From: Isoetes taiwanensis
Lineage: Eukaryota; Streptophyta; Lycopodiopsida; Isoetales; Isoetaceae
Length of the DNA stretch: 64,000 nt
Assembly: GCA_021234155.1 (NCBI GenBank)
Contig: JAJEKV010000051.1
Coordinates: forward strand, 4,902,698 to 4,966,697
Direction: 5' to 3'
In this document: piece after piece, positions 52,135 through 62,994 of the stretch
Layout of the letters: each line of letters starts with the position of its first letter
Position numbering within the stretch: the stretch's first letter is position 1
Position numbers and translations under genes: made by a program
The notes under the pieces: model-generated
Seen by the model: the letters and a program-made list of their open reading frames with translations, nothing else
What the model was told of the DNA's origin: nothing
The model's database searches: none

Positions 52135-52510
52135 GCATTCTAGAAGATTCTAGAATATTCTAGGACATTCTAGAACGTTCTAGAAGATTCTAGAACATTC
52201 TAGGACACTCTGGAGCCATCTAGAACATCCTAGAGCATCCTTGATTTGTTTACAAAGTTCTGCAAAACTTTCTATCTTTAGACATTCTAGAAGATCAAGT
52301 GCTTGCCCAGGAGCACCTGAAACATTCTAGAACATTCTATTATGAGTTCTTGCAAACTTTTAGAAAATTTCAGAACATTCTATTTTGAGCTTTGCAAAGT
52401 TTCAAAAAACCTTCTATTATACATTCTAGAAGATTCTAGGACATTCCAGGATATTCTAGAAGTTCTATTTTTAGATATTCTAGAAGAACTTTCTATTTTT
52501 AGACGTGGAA
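52135..52510. repeat. 10-bp-periodic TTCTAGAANN array
   Basis: From 52138 to 52205 seven units follow each other in exact 10-bp register, for example TTCTAGAACATTCTAGAA. Beyond that the units are spaced and mixed with TTTCTATTTTTAGAC. Each pair of units satisfies the heat-shock element rule (alternating TTC and GAA separated by two bases). Confidence 0.9.
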
Positions 52511-52566
52511 GTTTCTATTTTTAGACTGCTGCATACCCATGATCATTTGGAACACTTTAAAACATT

Positions 52567-52920
52567 CCCTCCTCTCTTTATCTCTCCTCCCTCTTCTTTC
52601 TCTCTCTTCTCTTCTCTCTCTCCCCTCTCTCCTCTCTTTCTCTCTCCTCTTTGTTTTTACCCCCCCTCTCTCTCTCCTCTCTTTCCCCTTTTTCCCTTCT
52701 CTCTCTCCTATCACTCTCTATTTCTCCCCTCTCTTTCTATATATCTTTGTCTCTCTTTTCTATTCCTCTCTCGTCTCCCTCCTCTCTCTTCTCTCTCCTC
52801 TCTCTCTCCTTTCTCTTCTTTCCCCGCTCTCTCGATACTCCTCTCTCTCCTCCCTCCTCTCTTCTCTCTCCTCTCTCTCTCCCATCTTTCTCCCCCCTCT
52901 GTTTTTCCCTCTTCTCTCTC
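52567..52920. repeat. Polypyrimidine tract 2
   Basis: About 350 bp of C/T-rich sequence, ending CTCTCTAGCTTTATTCTAGAACATTC. It lies inside the TTCTAGAA-bearing composite repeat. Confidence 0.95.
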
Positions 52921-52924
52921 TAGC

Positions 52925-53395
52925 TTTATTCTAGAACATTCTAGAATTTGGGACATTCTATTATGAGTTCTTGCAAACTCTAAAAAAACTTTCTGTTTTT
53001 AGACTTGATGTTTTCCCATGGTCTCTGGTTGTTTGCAAAGTTTCACAAAACTTTCTATTTTTGATGAGGTACTTGCCGGGGCACTTGGAACATTCTAGAA
53101 CATTCTATTATGAGTTCCTGCAAACTTTTAGGTAACTTTATTTTTTAGACTATGGTAGTTTCTATTCTTGGTGAGGTGCTTATCGTGAGCATCTGAAACG
53201 CGAGAACATTCTATTTTGAGCATTTGCAAAATTTCAAATAACTTCTTTTTTAGACATTCCAGAAGATCCTAGAATCTAGCACATTCTAGAGATTCTAGGA
53301 CATTCTAGAAGCTTCTGAAACCATCTAGAACATTCTAGAACATCTTAGACCATCTGGTGTTGGCCCTCACACTTAACTATGTCGAACTTCTATTT
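52925..53395. repeat. TTCTAGAA and CTTTCTATTTTTAGAC repeat cluster
   Basis: Words TTCTAGAACATTCTA, TTGCAAA(G/C)TTT, AACTTTCTATTTTTAGAC and GAGGTGCTTGCC(C)GAGCA alternate. The same set forms the 63-64 kb array. Confidence 0.8.
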
Positions 53396-53399
53396 TTAA

Positions 53400-53610
53400 G
53401 AACTAATGCTTGGTCTAGTGGTAAGGGTGGGGTTTGGGAACAATGTCAGGTTAGTCGTGGTAAACCAAAATTTTGTCCACCAAACTTGGGAGCTTTTGAG
53501 GCCAGCCCGCAGATGACCTAGATCCAAGCCACGTGGCGCCTCCTTTCAGATTGATGAGGTGGGTGCTCACTCACTCTCCTGCAGACGGACACTATTTCTT
53601 TTATAATATA
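53400..53610 (+). repeat. SINE-like copy (A box, decayed B box)
   Basis: AACTAATGCTTGGTCTAGTGGTAAG (53402-53426; two adjacent words) carries an A-box-like core. AGGTTAGTCGTGG stands where the B box should be. It then shares GGTAAACCAAAA, CCACCAAACTTGGG, CGTGGCGCCTCCTT and GACGGACACTATTT with 61360-61590. Confidence 0.6.
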
Positions 53611-53876
53611 TACTAGAAAGGAGGCGGCGGCCAGTAGGCTGCTTTCTTTACACTATTCCTCATTTCGTGCCGGGCCTCGCCGTTGTATAAGGCAGCATCT
53701 ACTACATTCATTATTTTTAAGTTGAGGTGCTTGCGTATGAGCGTCTGAAATATTCTAGAACATTCTATTTTCAGTGTTTGCAAAGTTTCCAAAAACCTCC
53801 CATTAAAAGCTGACTCACACTTACTAACATGCACATGTTCGTACTCATATTATTCTATAAAATTTAAATACTTTAT

Positions 53877-56800
53877 TTATATAAGTGCCTCCTTATACAC
53901 AACATTCGGGGTGTATGTTCGATGGTCTTTTCATGTGCACCTTGGCGTAGCGTCTGCAGCAATAGCAATTTTGACCCGTCTTGTGGGGTACACCTTGAGG
54001 GCGCGGCAATATAGAAAGTTGTCCATAGGCGGCGGTGCTGGCAGTGAAAGCCCAGCGATTACTCAGATTGACCTGTGATTTATTGATTGTCATTGAGAAT
54101 ACTGGCCCGGATCGGATATTGTCTTCTAGTGAAGGTATGTGTAGATCGGATGGGCGTTAAGTTGATTTTCCGACCTTGAGTGGTGCCTCTGAATTCACCC
54201 GTGACTATTTCCGCCCGTAAAATTCTTCGTATTCGTGTGTGATGCGTGCGTGTTCCATTACTTAGAGCCACCTCGCGGATACATGTTCTAAATATAACAT
54301 CACTATTGCTCACGCCCGGTGTGGGCTTATGGCGGCATTACGGGTGTGAGGTGATTGATGATGAATTCAATGGGAAATTTCCTAATGTCCTCTTCATCTT
54401 CTTCCAGTTGAGGGCATCAATACATTATATGGGTGCAAGTCTCATCACAATCTGCGGTCTTGTCACTAAGACTCAATGTATCCTCATTTTTTTGGAGATA
54501 GTATAGATTTCTCGAATAGATCTTCCATCTTTGTTTGAATTATACTTGTTCCAAACACCTCATCGATAATGTTATTTTGGGCAATGCACTTGCTCGTGAT
54601 TCAGCAGCGTCTTGAGGAGGTGACTGGAAGTCATTCATTGCGTTCCCGTCGTAGCTTCAGCAAGTATTCGGACCATTCCTTTTCGCCCTTGCAAACCGCA
54701 TGTTCGTTGTTAGTTTGAATGTCGAAGTGTTTCCCGCAGTTGCTCTTGACACATTTTAGAGAATCTCCATCTTTTTAGCTTCGTTTGATTACGGTAGTTC
54801 TTTGCCTAAAATCGTAAAGCTAATACAACCATTCCACCGAATAGTGCAGGAGTCTGTCGAATTTTCCTTCAAAAGCAGTATCTCTCTTCTTTGTGAGGCG
54901 TCGGTCGTCATGCTTAATTCATCACACCAAAGTGTTGCTTTTCTTATTCTATCCGCTTTGTTTGCTAGTAGCGCGTAGGTCGGATGTTGCTTGGTGTCAA
55001 GTTTAGGCCGGGAGCTTGAATGTGAGTGCCTTTGTTTGGGCTCCCTTGGTAAAGGCTAAGCTATGCTGTCACATGCAACTGCAATAACACACGAGGAGCT
55101 CTCTCTTCCTCTTAGCATGCTAATAGCTGAAATTACGAAAGGCGAGCGTTTTCGAGACCCCGAGACCATCCACATTTATACCTGTGAATAGGATGGTAGA
55201 CTCCTTCAATTGCAAGTAGAACAGCATCGACTATTTCCTTTTGATTTGGAGTTAATTTTGCATATCGTTCATCACCTTTACTTTTCAAAAGCTTCCCGCC
55301 GAATATTTTGATTGAAGCGATGCATCATGATGCAATGTCATTCTTAGTTGGAGATTGGGTGGTAGCGGTTTGTCCCATTGCAAGGAAGATTTCATTAATA
55401 GATAACAATCTTTGTATTGTAGCCATCTTCCTCGGCATGTCACGGGCATAATCTTACGCCAAGTGCGGCTTGAACTTCTCCACCGGTTCAATGGATGCGA
55501 GGGAGGACCATATATGCAAATGAAAGTGACGTTTAGCCGCGCAATTGAAGGCATTTGAAAACTTATTTGCATCGTCGGCCGTTCTTTCCCGTGCATCAAT
55601 ACGCTAATAGTCAAGTTCCTTTCATTTCATAAATGTATTGCATTTCTTTCGTTGACATTTTCATGTCCTCTTGAAGAAGCTAGTGATACCTTTTCTATGC
55701 TGACAATAAGCATGAAATAACCATCTTTAGATTCCATGTCTTTTGGTGACATTAGCCATTCTTGAAATTAATTTGTACTTGCCTTCCCTTATCTTCGGAT
55801 ACCCTTGGCTTTTTATAAAAGTATAATGATGGGATTTGGATATATATTATTAAGGCGGCCGACATCAACTTTATTTAGCTCAAACCAGCGATGAGCATTG
55901 TATGCTTTGTTCTGACCGCACGTTCCAAGCAATCAGTTCTGACCTTGCTCACTTAATATACTATTTTGCTTGTTGGGCAAATGGACGGAGTAATCTGCTC
56001 ATAATGTAATAGTTAGTATTAATAAAAATATAGTGTGGTTTCCAAATTAACGACACGTACGATTGTGGGATGTGTGTCATGCATTTTGTGACAAATGTCT
56101 ATACATTGTACAGTGCGGGGATGTATCTTGTGTCAAGAGCACCATCAGTCTCTTCTTCAATTTCAGTCTCATCCATTGCTATATCAAAACTGAAATAACG
56201 TCGATGTACATGCAATTGTTCGGCGCTCGTGATCTGTCCATTGTCTTCATTATCCGGTATTTTGTCACCTTGTTCCATTATTAATAGCGCATGTGGTCAC
56301 GGTGAGCCCCGCTTTGATATTCAATTGTATACGAATATAGGCCTTAACTTTTCAAAAATATCTCTAAGATATCATGAAGTTTCCATTGGATTGCGTGTGG
56401 TGCATTGCAACCAAATCGGGATACATCCTGCGGCGTTGACCTACCTCTAAGTTATACGTAATTTCTGGCCAATTTGTATTGCGTGCGCGTATAGCGAATA
56501 GAGTAAGCTTCCCAAATCTTCTTACCAATGCCATGGAATCTTGATAGTTTTGTTGCATGGCATTGCACCCACCATGCTTGTGATGTAAGATGTGTCGAAT
56601 GCCAATCCTTGTGCTTACCTTTCATAGTTTAATCAATCAAGCGCCATACATCTCGGCTCGAGAAGTTTTTTTTGGTCAGTAAGGAGAATTCAGGTGTTGG
56701 CCTCTATTCTTGCGTAGGCATCAACTATGAATTGTTCGTCAGCTTTGCCGCCGCTCAGCGAGGATTGGTCCAAACTTAAGGTGCTGCTCGAGTCTTTGTA

Positions 56801-57000
56801 TTCCTTCGGCGTGCTTGGTCTATACAAATAGTATTGCGGCATGAGCGTTTTTGCCTCCGGCCAGGCTCATTAAGGCGAGTTGGCAATTTCTCATATTCAT
56901 TTGCCATCCCTTGTCACGAGCCAGTATGCTAATGAATAAGTAAAGGCGTCTATATATGAATTACATTAATGGCGATATTTGAGGCCCGCCTTTTTGATGA
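53877..57000 (-). pseudogene. Helitron Rep/helicase, decayed
   Basis: Order on the minus strand: Helitron_like_N block (56600-56400) with NYQDSMALVRRFGK, NWPEI and GQ..., DLVA; Rep region (about 56310-56230) where KRG-x-P...PHALLIMEQGDKIPD stands for the HUH segment, with a stop; KFKPHLA-x-DYARD (about 55480-55440); LTPNQKEIVDAVLLAIE (about 55262-55210) opening the PIF1-type helicase; a damaged Walker A (DGLGVSKTLAF, about 55180-55140); FGGMVVLAL-x-FRQ (about 54845-54790); then NGTR, RAEIVTGEFRG (about 54260-54180), FTRRQ(Y)P and TINKSQ (about 54090-54070); stop near 53877. The protein replicates Helitrons by rolling circle. Frames shift throughout. Termini (5' TC, 3' hairpin plus CTRR) were not established. 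Confidence 0.82.
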
Positions 57001-58500
57001 ATGCATATATCCCTATTAGTGGCTCCCATACTGGATTCACAAATATCCACAGCAACCTCATTGGCGAATGCGAGGGTTGTATCTTGCTATGAAATCTAGT
57101 CACCTTTGTCATCCTTCGAAGCCATCCTTATACGCATGTCCATTTACCGTCGCGCATTTCTCTACCTCGTGCATCATGTCACGAGGGCTTTGTGCAAATA
57201 GTTCCTGCTTCTTATTTCTAAGTCAAGCTGCCTCATAAGGTCCATGCACTCTTGCATTGTGCACATTGTCTTACGTTCCTCATTGCATATTCCATATCTA
57301 AGATGTATAGTTGGGCATATCGGCGGCGTACATTATCATCGAGATGGCTTGACCCCGAGATCTATGGTACACTTGACCATAGATCTTAAGCAATATCAGA
57401 CCTGGCCTATTAAATTGCTTTGTATATACGCCGAATAATACAAATCCAATACATTATTGTAAGTCGTATGTGATTTGAACTCCCTTACTTTTAGGTAGTC
57501 TCGATTAGTAAATGGTGTAATAACGGAGAGTATTATAGTCAAAGGAGGGCGCTAACCTTGCCATCCTTAGCGGCACTTCGTGTCATCATGTTTAAAGTTA
57601 GTGCATGACAATGCTTGCATTCCGGCTCGATTTCTCCACAATGGTGACGTTGAATGATTGGTCAGAGCTACTACGGTAAAGTTGAAGGATTATCCACCGA
57701 TTTGCCGCGTCTTGTTGCCTCCTACAGCCTTAGCCTCTCAACATGTTGCTCCTCTGTCTCCCTGCTTTGGGCGAGCCTACTTGCAGCCACTTCCTGCGTA
57801 TGGTAGTACTTTGTGTCGCTCTGCTCTCCAAATCTCTCCCTCTTGTGTGTTGAACACCTTTGGCCTCTTTCCTGCCTGGTGGGCCAATCACGATAGCAGC
57901 TCACCCATCCGTCTCTTCTTGTTGGGCGAACTGCTGAAGTCATTTCCTCTGCGTGGTGGGCCAACCTGTGATGGCTGCAGCCCGTCTCTGCCTCTTTGGG
58001 CGTTGGTGATCGCGGCCCTTTGCTCTTTGGTGGTAATCCAGCCTTCGCTCCTCTTCTACTTCTCTACTCTTTGGTAACTTGTTTCTAAGTGACCGGCTCT
58101 ATCATTGTCGCTCCTCTTGGCGTCTCTTTTGTTGGAAATAGTAGCCGTTGTCTTCTATTTGTTGCCTTTCTACATCTGCGCCGTCTGACTAACCTTCTCC
58201 TGTGTCTCTTCTCTTTTATGCGTATGGCATTGTTTTTGTTTTTATCAACAATTTATTACTGCATAAATATCTGACATAGTTAAAATAATGGCTTTAGATA
58301 TGTGAGCTTTTCTTCTATTTTTGGTGAGACAAATAGACACTTTAAAATTCAAACATTTCATACAGTTTCATGCAATAAATTATCTTCTATTACGAAAGAT
58401 TTCTCTAAATTGAAATTGCAACAACTACTTGTCTGTTAGGAAACGTTCCTTTGATTCTTTCTTGAGGGTCTCTATTTTTCTAGATTAACCAATGACCATA
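57001..58500. other. Helitron flank or 5' part; no further gene recognised
   Basis: 57001-57650 may include more of the Helitron N-terminus. A Cys/Leu/Pro-rich plus-strand frame (57658-58077) has no recognised domain and looks compositional. The rest is AT-rich. Confidence 0.35.
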
Positions 58501-58504
58501 TACA

Positions 58505-59370
58505 TTGTTCTAGAACTTTCTAGAACATCTTACATTAACTCTTTTCTAAAATCCCAGAAAACTTGCTATTTTGGGCGATACATTTGCAAATACTACAAAA
58601 TCTTTATTTTGGTTTCTTTATAAACTCTCTATTTTTGATTGATTGGTAAAAAGTTTCTATTTTGGGAGTTCTTTAAGTTATGAGGCAGTCAGGTATTCAA
58701 GATTCCATTTTTAATATGTCAAGGTGCAGAAAAACACCGCATTTTTAGGCAGTGCTTGCCCATGAGACTTTCAAAGTTTAAGTTTGCATTTGTAAGTTTC
58801 AAAAAACTTTCTATTTTTAGACATCTTCAGAAGGTATCTAGAGCATTCAGGCATCATAATTTTTTTGAAAATTCCTGAACTTTCATCCATTTTAGACTAA
58901 GTGCTTGCCAAGAACACACCAGAACATTCTAGAACATTCTATTATAAGTTTGGAAACTTTGAAAACTTTCTATTTTTACCTTAGTTTTAGGCGGCTTGCT
59001 TTGTTTATAGCGTGTAACACATTGTATTAGTTTCAAAACTTTTAGAAAACTTTCTATTTTTTGACCTTGGTTTTAAATTGACACTTGTTTATGGCGTGTA
59101 ACATACATTGTAGTAGTTTGGAACACTCTAAATTCATGAGAGGCATTCCATAAACATTATGGAATAATCCAGAAAGTTTTAAATACATGTTACAAAGTTT
59201 CTATTTTAGAGTGGGGTGCTCTGCTGGGCGCTGTAACACATTGTAGTGGTTTCAGGAACACTCTGGGGTGCTGGAACATTATTCCGCAAACATTGTGAAT
59301 AGTCTGAAAAGGTTTAATCTTACGTTAAAAAGATTTCCTATTTTTAGAGGTAAGTGCTTACTGCTTTGTG
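58505..59370. repeat. CTTTCTATTTTTAGAC-type repeats with TTCTAGAAC words
   Basis: Same word set as 52.9-53.4 and 63.0-64.0 kb. It adds three copies of a GTGTAACACATTGTAGTAGTTT-like unit (about 59010, 59095, 59232). Confidence 0.75.
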
Positions 59371-59389
59371 TCTAGAAGCTCCGGCCTTG

Positions 59390-59636
59390 ACCTTAAACTG
59401 AACATCCATCTTCATACCAATTGCCTCTTTATATACTGAAAAAAGTCTTTTTTAGCATGAATACATGTGGGATATTTGTGTGTAAACCCTAAATGCATGC
59501 CCCTTTATATCTTGGAAAAGGGCTCTTTTTGCATCTATGCATGTGGATATATGTACCATCTTAGAACTCATTACGCCGCTATAATATTTGAGTTTTGACT
59601 TCTGTTAATGAACTAATGCTAGAAGCAGTGGTAAAT
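59390..59636 (+). repeat. Second copy of the 51.77-52.09 kb composite block
   Basis: Shares CATCCATCTTC, ATGAATACATGTGGGATATT and CATGTGGATATATGT with the first copy. It ends in GAACTAATGCTAGAAGCAGTGG (about 59607-59628), an A-box-like head that passes directly into tract 3. Confidence 0.6.
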
Positions 59637-61258
59637 CTATCTCTCTGTTTCTCTCCTCTCTCTCTATTTCTCCTCTCTCCTCTACCTTTCTCTATCTTTT
59701 CTTTCTCTCTCTCATCTCTCTTCTTTCCCCTCTCTCTCCTCTCTCTTCCTCTTCTTCCCTCTCTTCTCTCCTCCTCCTATCTTTCTCTCTCCTCTCTCTT
59801 TGTTTCTCTCTCTCTTCTCTCTCCTCTCCTCTGTCTCTATTCTCTCTCTCTCTCTTATTTGTCTCTTCTCTCTCTTGCTCTCTTTTATCCTCTCTCTTCC
59901 ATCCTTCTTCTCTCTCTTCTCTCTCTCTCCTCCCATGCTCCCTTCTCTCTCTCTCTCTATCTCTCTCTCCTCTCTATTTCTCTCTCTCCTCTTCTCTCTT
60001 CTCTCCTCTTCCTCTCTCTTCTCCTCTCCTCTCTCTCTCATCTCTCTTCTTTCCCCTCTCTCCCCCTCTCTCTTCCCTCTTCCCTTTCTCTCTTCTCTCT
60101 CCTCTGTCTCTCTCTCTTCTTTCTCTCCTCCCTCTCCTCCTTCTCTCTCCCTCTATCTCTCTCCTCTCTCTCTCCTCCCTCTTTCCTCTCTCTATCTCCT
60201 CTCTCCTCTTTCCTATCTCCTCATCTCTCCTCTCTTCTCTCTCCTCTCTCCTCTCCTCTCTCTCTCCTCCCATCTCTCTCCTCCTCTCTCTGTTTCTCAT
60301 CTCTCTTCTTTCCTATCTCCTCTCTCTTCCCTCTTCGCTTTCTCTCTTCTCTCTCCTCTCTCCCTCTCTTCTTTTATATATCCTCTTCCTCTCTTCTCTC
60401 TCTCCTCTCTCTCCTATCTCTCTCCTCTCTCCTCTCTCTCTCCTCTCTCCTCTCTCTCTCTCTCCTCCTCTCTCCATCTCCTCTCCTCCTATTTCTCCCC
60501 TCTCTCTATCTCCTCTATCTCTATTCTCTCTCCTCTCTCTTATTCGTCTTTCCTCTCCTTGCTCTCTCTCCTCTCTCTTCCATCCTTCTTCTCTCTCTCT
60601 CTCTCCTCCCATGTCCCTTCTCTCTCTATCTTTCTCCTCTCCTCTCTGTTTCTCTCCTCTCTCTCTCTTCTCTCCCTCTTCCCTCTTCTCCTCTCCTCCT
60701 CTCTCTCCTCTCTCCTCCATCTCTCTCTTCTTTCCCTCCCTCTCCTCTCTTCCCTCTTCCCTTTCTCTCTTCTCTCCTCTCTCTTCCCTCCCTCTCCTCT
60801 CTTCTCTCTCTCCCCTCTCTCCTCTCTCTCCTCCTCTCCTCTCTTCTCCCTCCTCCTCCTCTCCTCCTCCTCTCTCTCCTATCTCTCTCCTCTTTCTGTT
60901 TCTCCCCTCTCTCCCTGTCTCTCATCTCTCTGCTCCTGTTCCTCTCCTCCTCTCTGTTTCTCCCTCTCTCTTTGCAGCTTTCTCTCTTGCCAGATTTCTC
61001 TCTCTCCTCTCTCCTCTCCTCTCTCCTCTCCTCTCACCTCTCTCTCCTCTCCTCTCTCCTCTCTCTCTCCATCTCTATTTCTCCTCTCCCATCTCCTATC
61101 TCTCTCCTCTCTCTATCTCCTATTTCTCTGTCTCCTATTTCTCTCCTCTCTCTCTATTTCTCCCCTCTCTCACCTTTCTCTCTCTTTCTGTTTCTCTCCC
61201 TCTTCTCCTCCTCCTACTCACTTCTCTCCTCCTCTCCCTCCTCTCTTCTCTCTCTAGC
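59637..61258. repeat. Polypyrimidine tract 3
   Basis: About 1.6 kb, the longest of the four, made of CTCTCTCC-type words. It ends TCTCTAGCTTCGTTTCTAGAAC. The 597-codon and 485-codon frames in it are compositional artefacts. Confidence 0.97.
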
Positions 61259-61354
61259 TTCGTTTCTAGAACATTCTAGAAAGGTTCTGGGATCATCAAG
61301 GCTTTTAATTAATGACAAGATTTCCATTTGTATGGTAAGCTGGACTTCTTGTTA

Positions 61355-61590
61355 TTTGAGAAAGACTGGTTGGTCTGAAGTGTGGTAAGTGCAAGTTTGA
61401 GAGCAATATCCGAGTTCAAGTCCGTGGTAAACCAAAAATTTTATCCACCAAACTTGGGCTTTCCAGAAGGCCAAGGCCGCAGACTGACCAGATCGCGCCC
61501 GTGGCGCCTCCTTAATCGATAGGCGTGACATGAGCATGCCAGACTCCACGGACACTATTTTTTGTATATTAGACTAGAAAAGGGCTTGCG
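61355..61590 (+). repeat. SINE-like copy with A and B boxes
   Basis: TTGGTCTGAAGTGTGGTAAG (about 61370) and GAGTTCAAGTCC (about 61411) fit the A and B boxes at tRNA-like spacing. The body matches 53400-53610 (ATCCACCAAACTTGGG, CGTGGCGCCTCCTTAA, ACGGACACTATTT). Confidence 0.65.
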
Positions 61591-61661
61591 ACTGACTCTT
61601 TCCTTTCCTCAAACAAAATGACCTCGACCCAACCTACTTCAGTTGGGCCACCCATGTGCCC

Positions 61662-62990
61662 CTATCTCCATCTCTCTTCATTCTCTCTTCTCTTTCCTAT
61701 CTCTCCTCTCTCTCTGTCTCTTTCCTGCTTCTCTCTTCTCTCTGTCTCCTCTCCCGTCTCTCTTCTCTCTCCACATCCTCTTCTTTCTCTCTCCTCTCTT
61801 CTCTCTCTTGTCCTCTCTCTCTTTCTCTCCTCTCTTCTCTTTCCTCTCTTCTTTCCCTCTAGTTGTTCTCCTCTCTCTCTTCTCTCTTCTCTCTCCTCTT
61901 GCTCTCTCTCCTATCTACCATCTCTCTCTCTCCTCTTTCTCTATTTCTCCTCTCTATATTTCTCTCTCTCTTTTCTATTCCTCTCTCTCTCTTCTCTCTC
62001 CTCTCTCCTCTCTCCTCTCTCTCCTCTCTCTTCCCTCTGTCCTTTCTCTCCTCTCTCCTCTCCCCTCTCCTCTTTCAAGCTGTCCTCTCTCTTCTTCCCC
62101 TCTCTCTCCCATGTCTCTTCCCTCTTCCTCTTCCTCTCCCTCTCCCTCTCCCTCTCCCTCCCGCTCTCTCTTCTCTCCTCTCACATTCTCTCCTCCTATC
62201 TCTTCTCTCTCTTCCCCTTTTCTCCTCTCTCATTTTCTTGTCTCCTCCTCTCTCTCTCATCTCTCTTCTTTCCCTCTCTCCTCTCTCTCTTCCCTCTTTC
62301 TTCTCTCTTCTCTCTCCCCCTCTTGTCTTTCTCTCTCCTCTCTTTTGTTTCTCTCTCTTCTCTCTCTCCCTCTCCTTCTGTCTCTATTCTCTCCTCCCTC
62401 TCTTGTCTTTCTCTCTCCTCTCTCCTTGCTCTTTCTATTCCTCTCTTCTCCATGCTCCTTCTCTCTCCTCTCTATCTTTCTCTCCTCTCCTATTTCTCTC
62501 TCTCTCCCTCCTCTTTCCTCTCTTCTCTCTCTTCTCTCTCCTCTTGTGCTCTGCTCTCTCTCTCCTCCTCTCCTCTCTTCTCTCTCTCCTCCTCCTCTCT
62601 CCTCCTCCTCTCCTCTCTTCCTCTCTCTCTCCTCTCTCCTCTCTTCTCTCTCCTATCTCCTCTCTCTCTATTTCTCCCCTCCTCTCTATCTCCTCTCTCT
62701 TCTCTCTCCTCTCTTCTTCTATCTCTCTCCCTCTCCTCTCTCTATCTCTCTCTCCTGCCTCCTCCTCTTCTCTTTTCTCTTCTCTCCTCCCTCCTCCTCC
62801 TCTTTCCTCCTCCTCTCTCCTCTCTCTCTCCTCTCCCTTCTATCTCTCTCCTCTCTCTATTTCTCCCCTCTCTCTGTCTCCTATCTCTCTCTCTCCTCTC
62901 TCTGTCTCTGTTTCTCTATCTTGTTTCTCTCCTCTCTCTCCTTTCTCCTCTCCTCTCCTCTTCTTCTCTGCCTTCCTCCTCTTCTCTCTC
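61662..62990. repeat. Polypyrimidine tract 4
   Basis: About 1.3 kb, ending CTCTCTCTAGCTTTTTTAGAAC. Frames of 464 and 500 codons in it are not genes. Confidence 0.97.
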
Positions 62991-62994
62991 TAGC

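Noticed and set aside
53584-53600. Helitron 3' terminus at a CTAG followed by T
   Set aside because: No clear hairpin precedes it, and the matching 5' TC end could not be placed. Kept only as a place to check.
57658-58077. 139-codon plus-strand frame, Leu/Pro/Cys-rich
   Set aside because: Biased composition, no recognisable motif and no supporting splice or promoter features.
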